Below, piece after piece: positions 1 through 11,084 of a stretch of 64,000 nt of DNA. Positions within the stretch are counted from its first letter, which is position 1. Each line of letters begins with the position of its first letter. Origin of the DNA: Cinnamomum chago (lineage: Eukaryota; Streptophyta; Magnoliopsida; Laurales; Lauraceae); NCBI GenBank assembly GCA_038049695.1, contig CP142459.1, forward strand, positions 66,084,001 to 66,148,000. Direction: 5' to 3'. A program made the translations under genes and the position numbers. A model generated the notes under the pieces. The model ran no database searches and was not told the DNA's origin. It saw only the letters and a list, made by a program, of their open reading frames with translations.

Positions 1-1344
1 TTTACCTTTAGCATTTGAAGTGGATGCACCATGATCATAACCAAGACCGCTTCTGTCAAAATGAGACTTCTGACTAGACAAGATGTTTGTAAGAGTCTGC
101 GAATCAGTGTTCATCTTGTTTAGAGAAGTTTGCTCGACTTCAAGCTCTGACAGAGTGATCTTCAGTCTTCCTTGCAGGTCTTGATTTTCAGCTTTAACAG
201 TTTGCAACTCCGTCTTCATATTCTTCATCTCTTGTTCAGCCTTTTCAAGTTTTTGACTCTCAGTAGCCAAACTTTCAGCCATGCGGTTTTTCTGACTTTC
301 CAAGAGATGAATCTTCTCCAGTGCTTGCTCTAATTCAATCTTCAGTGCAAAATTTTCTTCTTGAGTAGCCTTGTACTTGATAGTGATCTTGTTACCATAC
401 TTGGTCATCTTGACACAATCAGCATAGGTATCATGGTACAACTCTTCCCAATCTTTCTCTTGATCTGACATCTCATCTTCATTCTCTTCATCAGTATCAT
501 TGTCAGACACAGACTGAGCCATGAATGCCACAAACTTGCCATTCACAGTCTTTGAAGGATCATCCTCATGATCTTTTGCATTTTGCATTTGTTCTTCAGA
601 CGATTCTTCATCCCAAGTAGTATTGAGAGCCTTTTGCTTTGTACCCTTTTTCTTGTTGGCACACTCATTAGCATAGTGACCATAACCTTGGCACTAAAAA
701 CACTTTGTTCCTTTTGCATGGTCCTTCTTCTCAGATCTAAAATTCTTTTTATTGGCTCGTTTTGTCTTCATGTATTTTTTGAAACACTTAATAAACTCAG
801 TCATATCATCTTCAGCATCAGATTCAACTTTCTTTACAGGCTTCTTTCTTGATTCTGTGATGGCTTTCAAAGCAATATATCATTCTCTTTTGATTTTCCT
901 TTATTCAAACGGTTTGCTTTAAAAGTCTGAAGATTTCCAGCTAGTTCTTTTACCTTGAGGGTATTCAGATTCTTATTTTCTTCAATAGCATCAACTTTAG
1001 AATCAAACCTCGAAGGTAGAGACCTCAGAATTTTCTTGACAATTTTGTGTTTTGGTATTTCTTCCCCTAGAATGAAAACATCATTGACAATATCATTCAG
1101 CCTTGCATTAAATTGATCAAAAGTCTCATCTTCTTCCATCACGATGGTTTCAAATTCTTTATTCAGCATTTGCAATTTAGCTTGCTTCACCGTGTCTGTA
1201 TCCTCATAAACTGTCTGTAAGACTTCCCATGCTTCTTTTGAAGTTTTACAAGTAGAAATCCTTCGAAACTCATCAGTAGACACTCCGTTGTATATACTAT
1301 TCACAGTCTTGTTATTACAATTGGATGCATGCTTCTCATCCTTA

Positions 1345-2860
1345 GCCCTTGTTTGACATGTCTATTTTTTTCCTCTAAATCTCTATTTCTCTAAAGTGGG
1401 TAGAGGTTCTGAAATTAGAGGTTTTTGGCATGATTTATAGCCTCTGTACATTTTAGAACAAAAGAGGCAAAGCCTCTAAAAAGGAAATGCCTCAAAATTG
1501 GGTAAGTAGAAATAAGAGGCAATGCCTCTAAAAAAAAAGAGGCGGAGCCCAATTTTGATGACAAAAATACCCCTGACGAAATTTTATTGTCACCGAAAGT
1601 CCTTTGAATAAAGGACTCACTTCTTCTTCTCTCCTTTTCATCTGGAAACATTTCGAGGGATTTTTTCCACTCTCCAAATCCTTCTCCAGAAAGTCACTTC
1701 CTCGAATGCAATTGTTTTCTTCCATCATTTAATCTCATGGCATCTCCTCCAAGATTCCTATCCCTCTCCTTAAAATCCCCTTCACTTTCCATTTCTCATC
1801 GTTCAACACCTCCAAAAATTACATTGAATTTCTAGGTTAGGGTTTTCGATGACAGAAAGAACTTTGGTCATTTTTCTGTGACAAAGTTTGTATCTTTTCT
1901 ACAAATTTATGTCTCTGACTGCCGAGAGAGAGAATTTTAGTGATTTTTTTACATTATTGCTAGAACCTAGATTGGAAAGAATCAAAGAAGTATCAATTAT
2001 CAAGTAACGATTTTTTTTCACTGTTTTCGGTGTCAATTTAGAGAGACTGAAGTGGCCTTTTGTGGCTGGATGAATTTCATTAATGTTGATTTTGAAATTC
2101 TTGATCTGGGTCCTTCTTGTTTTGCGATTTTGAATGATGGGTGAGTGTTTTGGTAATGTCTAATGCAATAAGAATCTGAATTGGAGAGGATTTGGAGGTA
2201 ATTTGTGGGAGGAAGCTAGTTTTTGCTATTTTCACTTTTTCTATTAACTGTAGAGAGAGAGAGTTTCTGCAATTTGATGAGTTTCAGTGGTCTTGATTTT
2301 GAAACTCAGAGTTGGGTCTGTTGTTTTGCGATTTGAAACTGTTGGGTGGCTATCCTTGTAGTTAATCCTGGTAAACTTGAATGAATTTAGGTGATTTGGA
2401 TGAGATGAAGGGTGGAGATGGAATTGCCAGGTTCTTGGACGACAGTGAATCCCATGATGCAGATTTTTCCTACATCCCATTGCTCAGCGATGAGCTTGTG
2501 CTTCTGATCTTGGCCCGCCTCCCACTGTCACTATCAAACACTCAGACTCATCAACAAGCACTTTCATGCCCTTTCAAGGAGTAGAGAATTGTCAACCTTT
2601 TTTTTTTTTTTAGCTATGTCTTAATTTGTTGGCTTAATGAATTTATTTTTTATATAATGACAGAAGATACCCCTCTAAAAATAGGCAAATTTCTCTAGAA
2701 CTAGACAAATAGAGGGCATACCAAACGGTATATTTAAAGTAGACCCGTTCATAACCAAACACGTTTTTTTTTTCTAGCCTCTGTTTTTTATAACTCTATT
2801 TTTAATGGCTCTATTTTGAATGGTCTATAAAAAAAAAGAGTAGAGATGCCAAATAAGGCC
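1345..2860. mobile_element. PIF/Harbinger-like non-autonomous element in gag
   Basis: The 1516-bp insertion is flanked on both sides by TTA (1342-1344 and 2861-2863), the 3-bp target duplication typical of PIF/Harbinger elements. The ends are inverted repeats: GCCCTTGTTTGACATGTCTA on the left and GGCCTTATTTGGCATCTCTA read inward on the right, with weaker similarity further in. Removing it restores the gag frame across the junction, which confirms both ends. It encodes no transposase. The interior holds purine-rich imperfect repeats (1390-1560), a stretch resembling a 5' leader with a short serine-rich ORF starting at 1738, and an F-box-like fragment, so it appears to have captured host gene sequence. 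Confidence 0.88.
2381..2530 (+). pseudogene. Captured F-box-like gene fragment
   Basis: The reading frame encodes an acidic leader followed by a segment ending in LSDELVLLILARLP, which fits the first helix region of an F-box (Skp1-binding) domain. Similarity to the family ends after about 40 residues and a stop follows at about 2582. The fragment lies inside the non-autonomous DNA transposon, in the style of transduplicated host exons. No downstream kelch or LRR part is present, so it is presumably non-functional. The F-box call rests on this short motif only. Confidence 0.45.
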
Positions 2861-3106
2861 TTAATCCATTGGGCTTTAGGTTTGGGAACAATTTGTCCAT
2901 TAACCACAATTGTAGGTCTGGAGTAGCCCTTTTCAACAATATCCCAAATATCATCATCAATGGACTTGAGAAACCCAATCATCCTTTGTTTCCAATATGT
3001 ATAATTAGAACCGTCAAACAAAGAAGGCTTGGAAGTTGATGTCCCTTCTCTATTGAGCACCATTCTAGAAATCTTGTAGGATCAAAACACAACAAGATAG
3101 TGCAAC

Positions 3107-3120
3107 CCGCTTTGATACCA
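3107..3120 (-). other. Primer binding site (initiator tRNA-Met type)
   Basis: The minus-strand sequence TGGTATCAAAGC lies two bases inside the LTR. It differs by one base from the canonical TGGTATCAGAGC used by plant copia elements. It fixes the LTR boundary and the orientation. Confidence 0.85.
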
Positions 3121-3122
3121 AT

Positions 3123-4032
3123 TGAAAAATTTAATTATGGGTCCGCAATATCTAGATTGGTGCACTCAAGCAATCAAGTCAATAGTGTGTAGAAATAAAA
3201 AATATACAGCGGAAATAAACAAAACAGGCACACACCACAAGGACACCAAATTTAAGGTGAAAACCCTAACCGGGTGAAAAACCACCGATCCGAACTGGAT
3301 CAAATTAAACACTATGAATCTCGCAATTACAAGAAACTTAGATCTCTTCCCCAAATATCCCCTACCCAAGGACTGAAGTTACATTGTGTCGCTTCACGCT
3401 TCAACGACTTCACACCGTTGATTGCAACAGATTCAATCTAGCGTCTGACTTCTCAAATCTTCTCGCAAGAAGATAATCTTCTACAAAAGATGCAGAAGAA
3501 CTGACTCTAGAGAACTTGGCAGCACAACTTCATAAAAACTCTAGAGAAGAAAAACTCTCAATGATAATTTCTAACTCAACACTTTGAGAGGTGAGGCTCT
3601 ACCTTTGGAATGGCCCTTGAGTCCTTTAAATAGCGATAAGGACGTGCTTAAAGTTGCCTAAAATGATTAGGATTAAAACCAACAGTTTGAGCATAATAAG
3701 AATAACAGTTTCCAAAATTCGTAGTTCACTGCGATTGGTTCGCTCGAGCGGTCATTGGGAGAGCTCGAGCGGACCAGCCTCTGTTTCAACGTTGGGCTAA
3801 TCGACCTGTTCGCTCGAGCGGATATGATGGTCGCTCGAGCAGACCCCTCTCTGGATAATCTAGAAATTCAGTACACTATCTCTAGCAGACTTCTTTTAAT
3901 TCTTTCAGACTTTCTTCTTCTAAGTCCTTCCAGTCTTCTATCTTGAAAGTCCTTTTCTAAATAAAAATAACAACTTAAAGACCCAGAGTTTTGTCCAATC
4001 CATGAATTTAGCCAACACTAAAATTCCTAACA
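3123..4032 (-). repeat. 5' LTR of the copia element
   Basis: The LTR of about 910 bp starts TG at 4032 and ends CA at 3123, two bases before the primer binding site. A TATA-like TATTTAAAG on the minus strand lies near 3630. The U3 side carries four copies of a CTCGAGCG core (3741-3840). The first five bases beyond the LTR (minus AAATT) would be the target duplication. Its partner is outside the window, so this cannot be confirmed here. Confidence 0.8.
3741..3840 (-). promoter_or_regulatory. Repeated CGCTCGAGCG palindromes in the copia U3
   Basis: Four occurrences of a CTCGAGCG core lie at about 3741, 3762, 3811 and 3832, two of them the perfect palindrome CGCTCGAGCG. They sit upstream, on the minus strand, of the TATA-like box. 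Clustered palindromes in U3 suggest a transcription factor site array. The binding factor is unknown and the function is inferred only from position. Confidence 0.4.
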
Positions 4033-4475
4033 AATTTTCTTTACAGTTTGGCTGAACTTGGTGTAGAAACCACCAATGAAATCTCCTCCAATTACACTGT
4101 ATGTGGCTGTCATGTTCTCGTTGTCTACGCTGTCAATCCTCTCCGTCGCATTTCCAAGGGGATGTCCTATTCATTAATTCAGGGAAAAGAAAAATAACGA
4201 AGCGGAATATAACAATTACTTGAAACATTTATTTAGAATATTGAGAGTGCTAGTTTTGTTCGTCTTGGTTACTTACCTTCAACATATTGAATGAACATAG
4301 TGGAACCTGGGCTCTTACCATCTCCCTCAATAACCTCAATGCTCTTGAAGACATTTGGGTAGATAATAGGCATGAGTGTTGATATTTCTTTACAGGCAAG
4401 CTAGAACTTATCAGCAGGGGATTTGATTTCCTCAATTGTTTCCAGTCTACCTTTAAGTTCAGCTGAAGAAGCCAT
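4032..4475 (-). pseudogene. Bet v 1/MLP-like pseudogene (copy 1)
   Basis: Exon 1 is 4277-4475 and the start of exon 2 is 4033-4166, with a GTAAGT donor at 4271-4276 and an AG acceptor before 4166. The protein is nearly the same as copies 3 and 4 of this window, of the major latex protein branch of the Bet v 1 fold (small hydrophobic-ligand-binding cytosolic proteins). Two lesions are visible: TAG at 4401-4403 where the intact copies have a tryptophan codon, and loss of the rest of exon 2 at the copia insertion at 4032. A TATA box (TATATAT, about 4574-4580) is retained upstream, in the same place as in the intact copies. Which lesion came first is not decidable here. Confidence 0.9.
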
Positions 4476-4619
4476 ACTAACAGTGACCAAACAACAAGAG
4501 CAGAAACAAGGAGAAGAGAATTAAGAGTAGCTAAGAGTTTTAGTGCATGGAAGCAGCACCATCTTAGGATGTGTATATATAGTGCCATTTCTTGCTGCCA
4601 GTGCCAAGGCTCCTTCAAC

Positions 4620-5845
4620 AACCCATCTACTGTATACTCCTTTTTAAATCATAGTGCGTACCTCTTTTGTTATAGTGGGCGCACCTGTTATTAATATAAC
4701 TGGCGTGTCTTTCGATGAAAAAAATACTAGCTATCAAAATGGCATCTTTATCTGCTAAAGTTTGTAGATGCACATGCATCAGAAGAATTAAAATATTTGA
4801 ATCCTCATCCAAGACAAATGGGCCACACACTTGATCATCACTTCGCATGGGCCACGCACAACCACTTGATCTGGAATGTCACTGATCTCAATTTTTTTTA
4901 ACTTTTATGTATGATGAATGATTGAATAGACTGGTCCGGAGATGGTTATGTCAAATGAAGCAGATATTGGAGCTAATAACAATTACTGGAAGCCCTTCTT
5001 AGTCAAAAGGCCGCGAAAGGAATAAACGAAGCCCTTCTTTATACCCAACCATCAATCATGGATATATGAAGGCTGCCAAATGGACCCCATAAGAGCAGAT
5101 CGATTGTATTCCAACACTATCAAGTGTTAATTCAGACACTTAAGACTTAATCTATCCGAAGATTCTCAATGGTTACTGTAAAGGGCTTAGGACAGCACAA
5201 TGACAGAAGGTGGATGGTACACCTCCTACAATTCAAACAATTTATTTTCCCACGCATGATGCATTATTGTAAACTAATTGCAATGCACGGCACTGTGATG
5301 ATGCCTAGATTTCTTTTTAGCTTACTTACAAATAAGGACCCTAAAAAAAGGCTGTAAGAAGGACATATGGTACGTAGTGATGTAGATAAGACTTAACTTT
5401 CCCATGATTTAAATTATTATGTTGATAGTTGGGGATCATTTTCGATGTCCACTTAATTTAGTTTACCTTTTGTTGGGCATATGTCTTCTATTTCGAATTT
5501 ATCGGAGTGGTCCATTGAGTTAGCCAATGACGGGTTCATAGTTAAGGGTATTTTAGTCAATCAATGTATTGGGTTTTTTTGACGGCTAAGAAAGTTGAGA
5601 TTATCTATATGATGTAATATGTAATCCTAAACTCTAGAGAGAATCAAGATGTAAATGTCGCTATTTTGCCGTGGATGTAGGCGGTGCTGTCAAATCACGC
5701 AAAATCCTCCAGTCTCTATCGTTTGGCATGCATGTTTGATCGATCGCAGATTTCGCGCTTCAGCACACATGCACACAAGACCTTTTATTCTTCATTTTTT
5801 AACTACTTTTAAAAGTACACAATCATAGAATTCTTGGGAATTTAG
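4620..5845. other. Intergenic sequence upstream of MLP copy 1
   Basis: No gene is seen. The first 100 bases (to about 4730) align with the promoter-distal sequence of MLP copies 2, 3 and 4 (ACTCCTTTTT, then a GCGTACCTC-like stretch, then ATAACTGGCG). The rest is AT-rich sequence without recognisable coding or repeat structure. Confidence 0.5.
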
Positions 5846-5847
5846 GC

Positions 5848-6180
5848 CTCATTTGTTTTATTTAATCGAAAAACCTAGGATTGTATTTCTATTAGTGATT
5901 AAAACTGTAGGACCAAGCCGAATAATAAAAAAATGGTCAATAAATAATCTCCCATTTAATGGAAATTGAATCAAGGGAAGATGAGAAATAAATACCCTTC
6001 CATTACCCTAGTAATTCAATGTCTACGAAAGTTTATGTTCGATCTGCATCTCTACCTTATATCCTTCACCCTCAACTCTTTAATAATCTTTTCGGTGGGA
6101 TTCATTTGACCATGAATTCCCATGCATGTATTCAAATTCCTAAGCATTCCATGTGAAAAAGCACATCCTAAGTCAACCCA
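5848..6180. repeat. MITE-like repeat related to 38350-38620
   Basis: The stretch from TTAGGCCTCATTTGTTTTA onward shares blocks with the region at 38350-38620, such as GGGAAGATGAGAAATAAATA against GGGGAGATGAAAAATGATTA, CCTAGTAATTCAAT against CTAGTAATTCAAT, and ATCCTTCACCC in both. The termini are poorly preserved, so the superfamily is uncertain. Confidence 0.4.
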
Positions 6181-6189
6181 AATGCACCC

Positions 6190-7260
6190 GGTCGAACCAT
6201 GCATTTTACATCAAATTGACTCCATTGGACATAGTTCATCCCTGAAAGAGAATGTTCTTAAAAGGTTGGATCCAATATAAATTTCCACAATCCTCCCCTA
6301 CAAACCAAAAATCAAATACTCCTTCTAGGTAGTATTTTTAGTGTTAACAAAATCCAATCCCCCTGCATTATATATATTCTGCAGTATGTTTTTTTGTGAA
6401 AGAAAAATAAGTGCATGCTCTTTCCTTCCTTAATATCTATCTTATCCAACCCATTTTTGTTTTTGAAGACACTTCTCTGATTTAACTGGGGGCTAGAACC
6501 GGGCTGCCTTAACTTTGATGTTGTTTATTAAAAAAAAAGAGCTGTTATTTAGTGTAACAGAATTAGGTCCTTTATTAAAAAAAAAAAAACTTATTAAAGT
6601 ATTTCAAAAATAAGCCCTGGGATGTAGCTTTGAGAGTGCCTGAGTTCAAAGTCTAGTGTTCTATGTTCCATTGGATAGAAACAAATATATAATTAGAGTG
6701 AGAGATTGTTAGCGAATTAATTAATTGATTCCACTCCAGTTCAGTCATATCTTGTTAATTAATTTGGATTATGGATATCACAAAAATTGTGGTGATTTGT
6801 TATTTACATATTTCAAATTTAAAAATAAACATATATTCTCTATTTGGTGGGCCCACCTGCCATAAGGCCTAAGCTGGATTAAGCAATTATTAGGAACACC
6901 CTAATTTGCAATGGATTTTAACCGTTCCAGATTGAATTCGGAACGGTTTTCAACCGTTCCAAACTGCAGCTGTTGGTGTAGTACATGCACGGTAAATGAC
7001 AAAGTTAATCTCCAGCCAAAAGACTTTTAGTCTGCCAAAGAGAGTTCAGAGGCATTAAACTCTGGATGTTGTGTCTTATCTTCCCATGTATGTTGAGGAT
7101 GTGGAGTTCCATACGGCAGTTCACAATGACAAAGGCCAGTATTGGAATGCACAAAGACATTTGGAGTAGCCCTCACATTGATCCAATCCAAGTTGTCTGA
7201 ATTACTATCGATTCAGGGACTCGTCCTCCTTCAATTGGATTGTTCAAAAAGCATTTTGAT
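6190..7260. other. Repeat-derived intergenic sequence
   Basis: No gene is seen. 6480-6545 is a diverged copy of 8815-8890 (GCTGCCTT then TTTGATGTTGTTTATTAAAA). 6890-6960 contains a small inverted repeat around AACCGTTCC. Nothing else is interpretable. Confidence 0.4.
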
Positions 7261-8420
7261 TTAAGGCATCTTACAAATTTTTTTTTTTTAATCCTTATTA
7301 AGGATTCAGAGTCCGGACACCAACATATAGATGATTAGATGGTGAGAGTGAGGATTGGGATTCTAAACAAAGAGCATTGATTATATCTTAATGGTCCAGT
7401 TTCAAACAAGCTTGAGGATAGCTTGACAAGTCCTTGAACAGATTCTTATAGTTCTACCTGTAGTAAACTAATGTAATAAATAAACAAATGAAACACAGAA
7501 TAATATAATATTGACTACATATAGGGAACCCCACTTAATCAAGCATTATAGAGACTCAAGTAGGGAGAGAGAACTACAAAATAGAATTACTGGAGCAATT
7601 GCATTTCAAATCATTTTACAGGGAGGAGGGTGATACATAGACTCACTTTATTGATAACTTTTAGCAATTGCAATAACATGAGAAGGTAACTTTATTGAAA
7701 GAAATAGTACTGATGACTTGAGCAGCTCGTATCTAGCTGTTTTTGAGGACATATATATTCATCAAGAGTGTGAAAAGAACCACTTATGAAGTCAACGACA
7801 GCATGTGGGTCATGCACGTCCTCATTTACCTTCTATAAAATCTTACACTCCATTAATCTACCACTTATTTCCAAATCAATTGGTGATAGGAAACGACACA
7901 ATAATAATTTTATGATGAGGGCGAGGACTCGACCACAATTATTAAATACTTAGCAGGGAGGGTGGACGTTGACCTCAACAACTTCTCATACTCAACCGCC
8001 CATTTAGCCACGCAACCATTCTCCTTGGAAATAATCTGCACGGTTGGCTGGAACTTGGTGTATAAACCAACAATGGTAACTCCCCCAATGACACTATATG
8101 TGGCTGTCATCTTCTCGTCTATGCTATCAATCGTCTCCAATGCATTCCCAAGGGGATGTCCTATTGAATATTGTATGAAAAAAAAAAAAAAAATCAAATC
8201 AAATCAAATCAGACCATGTTATTTGAAACATTCAATTAGAGGGAAGGGCCTTGTTTGTTTGAAATTTGAATGAGTTGTACACATCTAGCTACTTACATAT
8301 ATACCTTCAACTTCTTCTTCAACCACCATCTACTTTCAATCCATTTTTAATCCTGACCGTGCGTATCTCGTTTGTTCATGGACTCACATGTTACTAAAAA
8401 TAACTGGCACTCAATTCGAT
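7261..8420. repeat. Segmental duplication block around MLP copy 2
   Basis: This block aligns in the same orientation with 11737-12970, which carries MLP copy 3. Matching landmarks are CCGGACACCAACATATAGAT against CCAGACACCAATATATAGAG, the AGCAATTGCAATAACATG block, and the promoter-side GACTCACATG plus ATAACTGGC. The cluster therefore grew by duplicating gene plus flanks, followed by divergence. Confidence 0.7.
7745..8160 (-). pseudogene. Bet v 1/MLP-like pseudogene (copy 2), exon 1 missing
   Basis: Only exon 2 remains, starting at 8160 after an intact AG acceptor (HPLGNALETIDSIDEKM onward). The coding match runs to about 7967 (WAVEYEK). It is then interrupted by about 125 bp of unrelated sequence and resumes at 7745-7840 with the normal C-terminal segment (VNEDVHDPHAV and HTLDEY). 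Exon 1 and the proximal promoter are absent. The intron donor region at about 8300-8318 runs straight into sequence that in copy 1 lies upstream of the TATA box, joined at CCTTCAAC, an 8-base word present at both breakpoints in copy 1. This points to a single microhomology-mediated deletion. It cannot encode a Bet v 1 fold. Confidence 0.85.
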
Positions 8421-8479
8421 GTAAAAAAGCTAGCAAAAAAAGAGGAGATGCTCTTCACCAACAAGTAGAGTTCTAATAT

Positions 8480-8692
8480 CCTTAACGCGGACGTGGCTGA
8501 TCATAATTGGTCGATTCAAGATCACCGTGGGTTAAAACCATCATGTGATCCTGATTTGTTGGAGGGTGTGGGTTCGAAACTGCACTACCACACTGAGGTT
8601 ATAGAAGAGTTTATCTCGGCTTCCCTTTGGGTCCGGAGGGATTAGTACAACCCAAAGGGTTGAGAACCGTCCGAAAACGAAAAAAAAAAAAG
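8480..8692 (+). mobile_element. SINE-like retroposon
   Basis: A GTGGGTTCGAAACTGCACT segment at 8568-8586 resembles an RNA polymerase III B box (GGTTCGAANCC). About 100 bases later the unit ends in an A-rich tail at 8676-8691. The upstream GCTGATCATAATTGG region could hold a degenerate A box. No target duplication was identified. A short tRNA-derived SINE is the likeliest reading, but other non-coding repeats are possible. Confidence 0.35.
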
Positions 8693-8970
8693 TTCTGGGT
8701 TTTTTCTTTTTTCCTAAAGGAAAATATAATTTTGCTATTACTTGTAACCATCAGATATAGTATGCTAGCTCTTGCAAGCTTTCATATCCAACCTGTTTTG
8801 AAGTGGCTGACACCTCTCTCATTTAACTGAGGCCTCGAACCCAGCTGCCTTGCCTCTTGTTGGAGAACTAATTTGATGTTGTTCATTAAAAAAAATGTTA
8901 TTCACTATAGGAAAATCTGTTCGTTGAATAAATTTTTTTTTTTTATCAAAGTAATTAAAAAACAAGACTT

Positions 8971-9330
8971 GGCATTTAGGGGTGCTCATGGGCGGGGCCA
9001 TACTGGCCCTGATTTAATTTGAAAGCCAGCTCGCTTTGGGCTGGGCTTGGAATAAATTTTGTAGGCCTGTTTTAGTTTTTCGGTTGGGCTTGGATTAAGT
9101 GATGGAATGCCAAACGACCGGATGGACTTGGCCTGAATAAGGAATGATTGTAGTTTTGTGTTTAATTTGTCCAAATAAGTGCTCAAAAAAGGTCGTACAA
9201 CAGACAAAAGCCCAATTTGGCCTGGCCCATCCAGCCAGATTGACTAAATGGGTGGGCTCGGGCCTGACATTTATGGCAGATGTTGGGCTGGATACAGGCC
9301 TGTGGTTCTAAATTCGGGCTGGGCCACTCA
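8971..9330. mobile_element. GC-rich hAT-like MITE (copy C)
   Basis: Starts TAGGGGTGCTCATGGGCGGG and holds GGCCTGGCC/GGGCTGGGC motifs throughout, ending around GGGCTGGGCCACTCAAAT. It belongs to the same family as the copies at 16646, 20606 and 42480. The TAGGGGTG terminus is typical of hAT-type non-autonomous elements. No clean 8-bp target duplication is visible. Confidence 0.45.
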
Positions 9331-10480
9331 AATGATCAAAAACATAGTCGCCCGTACTCTTTGGTAAGGCACCCGGCACCCAAATAATTCAAATACGTTG
9401 GGCCCCAATGTGCCCAAAAAAAAAAAAGGAAAAAGGAAAAGAAGAACAAAAAAACCCAAACATAGACACCTAGCCAAACCTTGTGACTGTCATAATCACC
9501 TTCACACCGCCACACCACACGGGAAATGTTCACCTATGAGCAAACTGCATATAGTTTATATGTTGTTAAGTGTGTGGGGCACATTTAGATGCAAGTATAT
9601 AAATCAAAATGATGATAGATTGAAAGGTCTCCGAATGGATAAGGGATCCAAAAGATTAGCCTCACCAGATCATCGTAGTCCTTGATTTAATAGTGTTAAG
9701 AGTATGATGTCATCTTAATCGTATATTTTCTTGAGAGTCAATTCAACAGTGAGTAAAAGTTTAGTGAGTATAAAATTGGACTTAATACCATATCATGGGA
9801 TAGAAAGACTATCAAAAGGGCTGCAATGACTAAAAGTGGACACAGGTGGGCCCACAGTGTTGGACTGCACTTGCAAGTGCTTCTCATAGAGAACATTTCT
9901 CCATGTACATGATTAGTGTGATAGATAGCTAGGAAAATTATTGTTTCTGATCCAAAATTGGTTGGATTGTGTCGACATTAACAAAAACGCGGTGGTACTC
10001 ACGTTTCGATGGAATGTATACTATAAGTGATTTTATTTTATTTTTACCTACCAAGGTGGTTGGACCCTTCAAAGACCCAATTGATGTGGGAGTGAACCCA
10101 ATGCATGTGGAGGAGAGGGCGGTCTGCACACGCAGGGAGAAGGATCATGCAGCGATTGAACTCTAGGCGCAGTAGGGTGAGAAAATGTCTCCCAGCCGCT
10201 GGTTATCATATCACTTAGGTTGTTAATTAAATTCTGATTCAGACCAATTTATGTGCATACCAATTAGGCCGTTTTGATATTTGTAGATAGGAGTGTACTG
10301 AACTTAATTGGTTGAAGCATAAAGGTCAATTATATGCTTGTAGATGGGAGTCTCAACTCCTCTTTCAAATGACCAGTGAGAGGAAATCAAGGTTACTATA
10401 GTCACAATTTGATTACAGTTCAATCTAGTGCCAAATTTCAATGGTTTGGATGGTTAATTTAGGCCAAGGTAACTTGAAAA
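9331..10480. other. Intergenic sequence, no gene recognised
   Basis: Short open frames here (for example around 9400-9680 and 9940-10160) are low-complexity or lack any family signal, start context or splice structure. Nothing is annotated. Confidence 0.4.
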
Positions 10481-10717
10481 GTTAATTTTTTATGCTGTGG
10501 TTTGGATGGTCTTTTTGTTGATGCTGTCTTTCACGCCTACTGCTTTTCTGTAATGGATCCTTGGTATGTACAAGGGCGCCAAATGGCCATGGCAAATTCT
10601 CTTTAAAAGAAGCTGAAACGAGCACATCTTGTTCACATTGTAGGTGATGAGGTCTGGAGGGATGACAAAGTTGGTTATCCCTTTGGATGCTTGGGAGTGT
10701 TCTGAAATCCCCAAGAG

Positions 10718-11052
10718 CCGGCCTGTTTGGATAAATGAGGAGTGGAGTAAAATGAAGTGGATTTCACATGTGAAGTGGAGTGAAGAGAAGTAAGTTGAAA
10801 TTAAAGTAGAGTACTTCACTTCATTCCATTTGGATGCTTATTTTGAAGTTAAGGTTTGGGGTAGAATCAACTTTTACTAAAAAAAATTGAAGTATTTTAA
10901 GTTTAAGTGAAATAGAGTACATGTGGCTGTACAATATTACTTCATCTATTGGGTCAGACTTATCCAAACATGACAGTGTTGAAATTTTAGACTGTTAGAG
11001 CCCATTTAACTTCACTCTACTTCATTTTTTTGGCTATCCAAATAGGCCCCAA
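10718..11052. mobile_element. MITE with GGCCTRTTTGGATA ends
   Basis: The left end is GGCCTGTTTGGATAAATG and the right end, read inward, is GGCCTATTTGGATAGCC, enclosing about 330 bp of AT-rich sequence with repeated GAAGT/GTGAAG motifs. Flanking words CCCAAGAG (left) and CCCAAGGG (right) could be an imperfect 8-bp target duplication, which would favour hAT. The GGCCTNTTTGG end also fits PIF/Tourist families. It splits a decayed RNase H-like fragment. Confidence 0.6.
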
Positions 11053-11084
11053 GGGTGACAGACTAGGCTATTGAGGTGGGGATT

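Larger units (their letters stand above)
1..3063 (-). pseudogene. Copia gag polyprotein, interrupted and broken
   Basis: Translation starts at the ATG ending at 3063. The N-terminal part (to about 2864) matches copia gag, with the tryptophan-rich FDGSNYTYWK segment. The frame resumes at 1341 on the far side of an inserted DNA transposon and continues through the UBN2-type gag region (TSKEAWEVLQ, LPSRFDSKV). Two breaks lie downstream: a 2-base AT gain near 874-880 that shifts the frame, and a TAG at 694-696 inside the CCHC zinc knuckle, between its first two cysteines. Beyond the knuckle lie an acidic stretch and a coiled-coil-like stretch to the window edge. Gag packages element RNA in copia elements. 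This copy cannot make it. Confidence 0.85.
1..4032 (-). mobile_element. Ty1/copia LTR retrotransposon, 5' part
   Basis: Reading leftward from 4032 there is an LTR beginning TGTTAGGAATTT, a 2-base spacer, a primer binding site TGGTATCAAAGC close to the complement of the initiator tRNA-Met 3' end, and then a gag reading frame that runs to the window edge. The pol region and 3' LTR would lie left of position 1. The element is inserted in exon 2 of a Bet v 1/MLP gene, and its own gag is split by a DNA transposon, so it is an old nested insertion. The gag style (YWKQRM near the N terminus, a CCHC knuckle, then a long coiled-coil stretch) resembles SIRE/Maximus-type copia elements. The lineage assignment is inference. 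Confidence 0.9.

Noticed and set aside
9398..9685. Lysine-rich 95-residue frame
   Set aside because: Arises from a poly-A tract. No homology-like features.
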